DNA from: Planctomycetota bacterium
GTDB taxonomy: Bacteria > Planctomycetota > UBA1135 > GCA-002686595
Assembly (NCBI GenBank): GCA_028278425.1
Contig: JANQEJ010000054.1
Location: forward strand, 1-64,000
Reading direction: 5' to 3'
Length of the DNA stretch: 64,000 bases
Position numbers and translations under genes: made by a program. How positions within the stretch are numbered: position 1 is the first letter of the stretch; each line of letters begins with the position of its first letter. Below the pieces are notes generated by a model. That model was not told the DNA's origin. It made no database searches and worked only from the letters and a program-made list of their open reading frames with translations. Shown here one piece after another: positions 59,183 through 64,000 of this stretch.

Positions 59183-61204
59183 ATGCGACGCCTCGTTCCG
59201 CTTCTGTTCCTCGTCCTCGCGCTTCCGGCCGCCGCTCAACGGTCCGGCGAGTACCTCGGCCGCCGGATCGCCGAGACGATGCACTGGAAGGGCGCGGAGT
59301 GGCTCCTCCGCGAGACGCGCGAGCGGGAGGAGAACGTCCAGCTCCTGCTGGACGAGCTCGGCATCGAGCCGGGGATGACGGTCTGCGACCTCGGGGCGGG
59401 CGTCGGCGTGCACGCGCTCCCGATGGCGAAGATGGTCGGTCCCGGGGGACGCATCCTCGCGGTCGACATCCAGCACGAGATGCTCGACCGGCTGATCACC
59501 CGCGCGAAGGAGGCCGGTGTCGAGAACGTGGTTCCGATCCTCGGCGACGTCGACGATCCGAAGCTCGAGCCGGGATCCTGCGACCTCATTCTCCTCGTTG
59601 ACACTTACCACGAGCTCAGCGAGCCGGAGGTGATGCTCGAGCGGGTGCGGCAGGCGCTCAAGCCCGACGGCCGCATCGCCCTCGTCGAGTTCCGCGCCGA
59701 AGACCCGGAGGTACCGATCAAGCCGCAGCACAAGATGACGCGCGAACAGATGCTCTTCGAGCTCGGTGTCAACGGCTTCGACCTCGTCCGCGAGTTCAAG
59801 GGGCTTCCGTGGCAGCACCTGATGTTCTTCGGCGATCGCGAAGCCGTCGACGCGCCGCTCGAGCCCATCGGGCCGCTCCCCTCGCCGCGCCAGCTCGCGT
59901 GGCACGAGCTCGAGTACTACGCCTTCGTCCACTTCAACATGAACACGTTCACCGACGTGGAGTGGGGCGAGGGGCGCGAGGATCCGACGACGTTCCACCC
60001 GACCGCGCTCGACTGCCGCCAGTGGGCGCGCGTGGCGCGCGACGCGGGGATGACGGGCATCATCCTGACGGCGAAGCACCACGACGGGTTCTGCCTGTGG
60101 CCGTCGGCCTACACGGAGCACGACGTGGAATCGAGCGGCTGGCGCGGAGGCGAGGGCGACGTGCTGAGGGACCTGTCGGAGGCCTGCCGGGAATTCGGGC
60201 TGAAGCTCGGCGTGTACCTCTCGCCCTGGGATCGCAACAATCCGCTCTACGGCGACTCGCCGCGCTACAACGACTACTTCAAGAAGCAGCTCACCGAGGT
60301 GCTCACGGGCTACGGCGAGGTCTTCGAGGTCTGGTTCGACGGCGCCTGCGGCGAGGGACCGAACGGCAAGCGGCAGGTCTACGACTGGCCGGGCTTCGTC
60401 GCCACGGTGCGCGAGCACCAACCCGACGCGGTCATCTTCAGCGACGCGGGCCCCGACGTGCGCTGGGTCGGGAACGAGCGCGGCTACGCGAACGAGACCT
60501 GCTGGTCGATGCTGCGGCGCGACGAGTTCGAGCCGGGCACGCCGCGCTACGCCGAGCTCACCTCGGGCCACGAGGACGGCACGCACTGGCTGCCGGCGGA
60601 GTGCGACGTGTCGATCCGCCCCGGCTGGTACTACCACTCGGACCAGGACGACGACGTCAAGACGCTCGAGCAGCTTCTCGACATCTGGCACGGCTCGGTC
60701 GGCCGCAACGGTTCGTTGCTCCTCAACCTGCCGGTCGACCGCCGCGGGCTCGTACACGAGAACGACGCCGCGCGCCTGATGGAGCTGCGGCGCGCGCTCG
60801 ACGCGATCTACGACGTGGACCTCGCCGCCGGCGCCGAAGCCTACGCGGACGACTGGCGCGGGGAAATGCGCGCTGCGCTCGTGGTCGACGACGACGACGC
60901 CACGTACTGGGCCGCGCGCGACGAGCGGACGGCGGCGACCCTCCTTCTGGACCTGACCGAGGCCAAGGCGTTCGACCGGGTGGTTCTCCAGGAACCGATC
61001 GCGCTCGGCCAGCGCGTCCGCGCCTTCCGCGTCGAGGCGCGCGTGCGCAAGCAGTGGAAGCCGATCGCCGAGGGCACGACCATCGGCCGCAAGCGCATCC
61101 TGATCACGCCGCGCGTGGAGGCGGATTTGGTCCGTATCCGCATCACCGACGCCCGCGCCGCGCCGGCGATCGCGAGCGTCGAGCTCTACGCGGCGCCGGA
61201 GTGA
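59183..61204 (+). CDS. secreted SAM-methyltransferase fused to GH29 alpha-L-fucosidase
   Basis: This 673-residue protein has a signal peptide (MRRLVPLLFLVLALPAAAQ). Residues ~30-217 are a class I methyltransferase: motif I CDLGAGVGVHALPMA, acidic loop ILAVDIQHEM, end GLPWQHLMFF. Residues ~230-580 are a GH29 alpha-L-fucosidase: LAWHELEYYAFVHFNMNTFT, TGIILTAKHHDGFCLWPS, and VWFDGACG with nucleophile Asp386. The last ~90 residues resemble a discoidin-like module (LQEPIALGQRVRAFRVEARV). The methyltransferase ends where stand-alone homologues end, and GH29 begins at once. TAGCAT lies 6 nt before the ATG. An exported methyltransferase fused to a glycosidase is unusual; SAM supply outside the cytoplasm would be a problem. 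Confidence 0.9.
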   Translation: MRRLVPLLFLVLALPAAAQRSGEYLGRRIAETMHWKGAEWLLRETREREENVQLLLDELGIEPGMTVCDLGAGVGVHALPMAKMVGPGGRILAVDIQHEMLDRLITRAKEAGVENVVPILGDVDDPKLEPGSCDLILLVDTYHELSEPEVMLERVRQALKPDGRIALVEFRAEDPEVPIKPQHKMTREQMLFELGVNGFDLVREFKGLPWQHLMFFGDREAVDAPLEPIGPLPSPRQLAWHELEYYAFVHFNMNTFTDVEWGEGREDPTTFHPTALDCRQWARVARDAGMTGIILTAKHHDGFCLWPSAYTEHDVESSGWRGGEGDVLRDLSEACREFGLKLGVYLSPWDRNNPLYGDSPRYNDYFKKQLTEVLTGYGEVFEVWFDGACGEGPNGKRQVYDWPGFVATVREHQPDAVIFSDAGPDVRWVGNERGYANETCWSMLRRDEFEPGTPRYAELTSGHEDGTHWLPAECDVSIRPGWYYHSDQDDDVKTLEQLLDIWHGSVGRNGSLLLNLPVDRRGLVHENDAARLMELRRALDAIYDVDLAAGAEAYADDWRGEMRAALVVDDDDATYWAARDERTAATLLLDLTEAKAFDRVVLQEPIALGQRVRAFRVEARVRKQWKPIAEGTTIGRKRILITPRVEADLVRIRITDARAAPAIASVELYAAPE

Positions 61205-61262
61205 CGCGAAGCGCCCGCGGGCGAGCCTCTTTCCGACCATCGTTCCGGTAGCCCGCGGCGTT

Positions 61263-61278
61263 TGGCACCTTGTTTGTA
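61263..61278 (+). promoter_or_regulatory. sigma-54-like promoter of the kinase/regulator operon
   Basis: TGGCAC-CTTGT-TTGTA has the -24 GG and -12 G separated as in sigma-54 promoters (consensus TGGCAC-N5-TTGCA), with GT instead of GC at -12. The kinase ATG lies 11 nt after it. The operon encodes a sigma-54 activator, so autoregulation is plausible. Confidence 0.5.
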
Positions 61279-61289
61279 TCTGCCGAGCC

Positions 61290-62996
61290 ATGCCGCGCTT
61301 CCTGACCGGCCGCGTTTCCTTCCGCCTCGCCCTGCTCTTCCTGTTGGCGAGCCTGATCCCCATCGTCGGCGCGGGGGCGATCGGGCTGCGCCTCACGGAG
61401 GAGTCCGTGCGCGGCGAGGCCGAGCGGCGCCAGCGAATGCTCGCCGAGCTCTCCGGCTCGCTCGTCGAACAGTACGTCGAGACCGCGCAGCAGAAGCTCG
61501 CGACGGTGTCGCGGCTGCTCGCCGAGGAGCTCGCCCGGCGCCAGGTGGGCCGCTACGCCGTGGAGAACCGCGATTACCGCGACGCGGCGGCCGAGCGCCT
61601 CCAGGGGCTGGTCGATCCCCCCGACATCTTCCTCGAGTTCCAGTACTTCGCGGGCGGAGCGGAGCCCCAGCTCGTCACGCAACAGCGCCAGCAGGAGTTC
61701 GACCGCGTGCAGCGGGCGCTCCCCGACTACCCCGCGCGCAACGTGGCGTTGATCGAGTCCAACACGCTCAGCGACCTCGTTCAGGCACCCTTCAAGGAGG
61801 GCGAGGACTGGCGCGCCGCGCAGCTCTCTACGATCGAGGGTTTCACGACGCTCTCGACGTCGGTGCCGGTGATCGAGCCGGAAGGGACGCTCGGGGCGCT
61901 GGCCGCCTACATCGACTTCACCGAGCTGCGCGAGACCCTGGCCGCGGCGGCGGCCGACAGCTACGCGATCGCGATCGTCGACGCCGCGGGAACCGAGCTC
62001 GTCCGGGCGGGTGCGGTCGAGGGGGAGCGCATCTCCGTCACGACGGACCTGGGGGACAGCGGTTGGACCGTGACCGTGTCGGAGTCGGCGGACGAGGTGA
62101 ACGCCGCGGTCGCGCGCTTTCGCCGGCAGGCGTGGATCTGGAGCGGCGTGGCCGTCCTTCTGGCCGTCCTGTTCTCGGTCTTCCTCTCCGCGTGGATCAC
62201 CCGTCCGATCGCCGAGCTCACGCGGGCCGCGGAGGAGATGGAGCAGGGCCGTCTCGACGCGCGCGTCGGCCTCGACCGCGAGGACGAGATCGGTCGCCTC
62301 GGCCGCGCCTTCGACCGCATGGCGGCGGCGCTCGCCCAGCTCGACGAGGCGAAGTCCGAGTTCGTGTCGAACGTGTCGCACGAGCTGCGCACGCCGCTGA
62401 CCTCGATGAAGCTGTCGGTCGCCAACCTGATGGAGCAGGTCGTCGGTCCCCTCGAGCCGCGCCAGGTCGAGGTGCTCGAGCGCGTCCGCGGCGAGGTCGA
62501 CCGGATGACGGTTCTCGTCGACGAGCTCCTCGAGATGGCCCGCCTGGAGGCCGGCGTGATCGAGCCCGCGCGCGAGGTCGTGGACCTCCGGGCGGTCGCC
62601 GACGACGCGTCGGACGCCGTGCGGGCGCTGGCGAGCGAGGCCGGGGTACGCATCGCCGTGGAAGGACGGGGCGAGGCCGTCGGCGACCCGCGCATGGTGC
62701 TGCGCGTCCTCGTCAACCTGCTGGACAACGCGGTCAAGTTCTCGCCGCGCGGTGGCGAGGTGCGGGTCGCGGTCGCGCCCGGCGAGCTCCGCGTCGCGGA
62801 CGAAGGGCCGGGAATCGACCCCGCCCGCATCTTCGAGAAGTTCCGCCAGGGCGACCAGGACGGCGTGAAGCACCCCGGCGTGGGGCTCGGGCTCGCGATC
62901 GTCGCGAAGCTCGTGGATCTCCTCGATGGAAGCGTCCGCGCGGAGTCGGACAATGGAGCCGTGTTCCTCGTGACGCTACCCCGGACGGAAGCGTGA
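61290..62996 (+). CDS. sensor histidine kinase
   Basis: This 568-residue kinase has membrane helices at ~13-33 and ~281-302 that bracket a ~250-residue periplasmic sensor. HAMP (~303-355) follows, then HisKA with His364 ([19 protein letters not shown]), and HATPase_c with the N box ([16 protein letters not shown]), G1 (DEGPGIDP) and G2 (GVGLGLAIV). Its stop overlaps the GTG of the regulator (GTGA), so the two proteins are made together. The signal is unknown. Confidence 0.95.
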   Translation: MPRFLTGRVSFRLALLFLLASLIPIVGAGAIGLRLTEESVRGEAERRQRMLAELSGSLVEQYVETAQQKLATVSRLLAEELARRQVGRYAVENRDYRDAAAERLQGLVDPPDIFLEFQYFAGGAEPQLVTQQRQQEFDRVQRALPDYPARNVALIESNTLSDLVQAPFKEGEDWRAAQLSTIEGFTTLSTSVPVIEPEGTLGALAAYIDFTELRETLAAAAADSYAIAIVDAAGTELVRAGAVEGERISVTTDLGDSGWTVTVSESADEVNAAVARFRRQAWIWSGVAVLLAVLFSVFLSAWITRPIAELTRAAEEMEQGRLDARVGLDREDEIGRLGRAFDRMAAALAQLDEAKSEFVSNVSHELRTPLTSMKLSVANLMEQVVGPLEPRQVEVLERVRGEVDRMTVLVDELLEMARLEAGVIEPAREVVDLRAVADDASDAVRALASEAGVRIAVEGRGEAVGDPRMVLRVLVNLLDNAVKFSPRGGEVRVAVAPGELRVADEGPGIDPARIFEKFRQGDQDGVKHPGVGLGLAIVAKLVDLLDGSVRAESDNGAVFLVTLPRTEA

Positions 62997-64000
62997 CCGC
63001 CCGGCTGCTCATCGTCGACGACGACGACGCGATCCGCGACTCGCTCGCGGAGCGCTTCGCGGCGCGCGGCTACGCCGTGCGCACCGCGAGCTCCGGTGAA
63101 GAAGCCGTCGAGGAGTTGCGCCGGGGCGTGGACGTCGTGCTGCTCGACCTCCAACTTCCGAAGGGCGACGGCTTCCACGTGCTGCGGACGATGCGCGCCG
63201 AGGGCCTTCCCGCCACCGTCGTCGTGATCACCGCCTACGGCACGGTCGAGCGCGCGGTCGAGGCGATGAAGGAAGGCGCCTACGACTTCCTGCAGAAGCC
63301 CTTCGCGCCCGAGCTGGTCGAGGAGACGCTGCGGCGGGCGCTCGAGCGCTCGCGGCTCCTGCGCGAGAACCGCGCGCTGCGTCTGTCGTTGCCCGATGCG
63401 GGCCTCGTGACGGCCGACCCGAGCATGGAGAAGGTCGCGGTCACCGCGCGAAAGGCGGCGGCAAGCGGCGCGACGGTCCTCCTGCTCGGCGAGTCGGGAA
63501 CCGGCAAGGAAGTGCTCGCGCGGAGCATCCACGCGTGGAGCGAGCGGGCCGAAGGACCCTTCGTCGCCGTCAACTGCGCCGCGCTGAGCGAGACGCTGCT
63601 CGAGTCCGAGCTCTTCGGGCACGAGAAGGGCGCCTTCACCGGAGCGACGGTGCGCAAGGAGGGCCGCCTTGAGGCGGCGCGCGGCGGCACGCTCTTCCTC
63701 GACGAGATCGGCGACACGACGCCGGCGTTCCAGGTCAAGCTCCTGCGCGTTCTGCAGGAGCGGACGTTCGAGCGCGTCGGCGGCAACCGCTCGATCGAGA
63801 CCGACCTGCGCGTGGTGGCGGCCACCAACCGCGACCTGAAGAAGCTCGTCGAGGAGGGCGGGTTCCGCGAGGACCTCTTCTACCGGCTGAACGTGATCGC
63901 GCTGACGCTGCCGCCGCTGCGCGAGCGCCCGCGGGACGTCCAGGCCCTCGCGGAGGCGTTCCTCGCCGGCTTCGCCGGATCCGCGGTTCGTCTGTCCGGC
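62993..64000 (+). CDS. sigma-54-dependent response regulator (NtrC family), partial
   Basis: This frame starts with GTG at 62993 (overlapping the kinase stop) and runs to the window end without a stop, so it is 3'-truncated by the window, with 336 codons visible. The receiver domain has phospho-acceptor Asp52 ([15 protein letters not shown]) and the conserved Lys in FLQKPFAPE. The AAA+ domain has Walker [23 protein letters not shown] ([16 protein letters not shown]), Walker [13 protein letters not shown] and [20 protein letters not shown]. It should activate sigma-54 RNA polymerase when phosphorylated by the upstream kinase. The C-terminal DNA-binding helix-turn-helix lies beyond the window. 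Confidence 0.95.
   Translation, partial: MTARLLIVDDDDAIRDSLAERFAARGYAVRTASSGEEAVEELRRGVDVVLLDLQLPKGDGFHVLRTMRAEGLPATVVVITAYGTVERAVEAMKEGAYDFLQKPFAPELVEETLRRALERSRLLRENRALRLSLPDAGLVTADPSMEKVAVTARKAAASGATVLLLGESGTGKEVLARSIHAWSERAEGPFVAVNCAALSETLLESELFGHEKGAFTGATVRKEGRLEAARGGTLFLDEIGDTTPAFQVKLLRVLQERTFERVGGNRSIETDLRVVAATNRDLKKLVEEGGFREDLFYRLNVIALTLPPLRERPRDVQALAEAFLAGFAGSAVRLSG

Noticed and set aside
1-64000. CRISPR arrays, tRNA or rRNA genes
   Set aside because: No regularly spaced direct repeats of CRISPR type and no cloverleaf- or rRNA-like conserved segments were found by eye; a covariance scan was not possible here.

Overview
The window is high-G+C bacterial DNA that looks like a planctomycete, probably one of the poorly cultured Saltatorellus/Poly30-like lineages. 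The evidence is a PSD1-type protein (cytochrome-C-like N-terminus, DUF1549, DUF1553) next to a DUF1501 protein, a DUF1800/DUF1501 pair, several sulfatase-fold enzymes, many secreted proteins with short signal peptides ending in A-Q, a Ser/Thr kinase with an extracytoplasmic domain, and many ECF sigma factors. This is inferred from gene families; no rRNA is present. I saw no tRNA, rRNA or CRISPR array.

Layout. 1-6900: secreted beta-propeller-like protein, sulfatase-fold lipoprotein, divergent HDOD protein followed by the stump of a flavoprotein gene, and a 1011-residue lipoprotein. 7064-12288 (minus strand): a tightly packed run of DUF1992, senB-like glycosyltransferase, senA/egtB-like enzyme, Ada-AlkA fusion, Ogt and an ECF sigma factor; senB-senA point to selenoneine (or ergothioneine-like) synthesis. 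12378-19335: a decayed coiled-coil gene, two secreted proteins, an M14 peptidase and a divergent second sulfatase-fold lipoprotein. 19535-21545: two unrecognised lower-G+C genes bounded by an 18-bp direct repeat. 21645-24894: lipoprotein/ECF sigma/anti-sigma operon and a sugar-nucleotide epimerase. 25038-27735: a three-gene module (four-helix membrane protein, coiled-coil lipoprotein, coiled-coil cytoplasmic protein) that I cannot name. 28074-36103: beta-helix protein, a small protein, exported LanC-like protein, and a translationally coupled serine hydrolase/TPR/glycosidase operon.

36104-39520 is the most striking stretch: four attC-like sites, each exactly 62 bp, separate small unrelated plus-strand genes, followed by cassette-like debris, a VapBC pair and another small gene. 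It looks like an integron cassette array without an integrase in view. 39492-56565 returns to planctomycete core content: methyltransferase, DUF1800/DUF1501, kinase, small Cys protein, anchored proteins, PSD1/DUF1501. 56583-57880 holds a truncated ECF sigma gene beside a RAYT transposase flanked by 106-bp inverted repeats. 57975-64000: terpenoid-cyclase-fold protein, an exported methyltransferase fused to a GH29 alpha-L-fucosidase, and a histidine kinase plus sigma-54 response regulator (cut by the window end) behind a sigma-54-like promoter.

Recurrent style. Co-directional genes are joined by ATGA or GTGA overlaps. Several genes have a TANNNT hexamer exactly 6 or 7 nt before the start codon and no Shine-Dalgarno sequence, suggesting frequent leaderless transcripts; others have clear GGAGG-type leaders. 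Many functions are exported, in keeping with a polymer-degrading, surface-active lifestyle.
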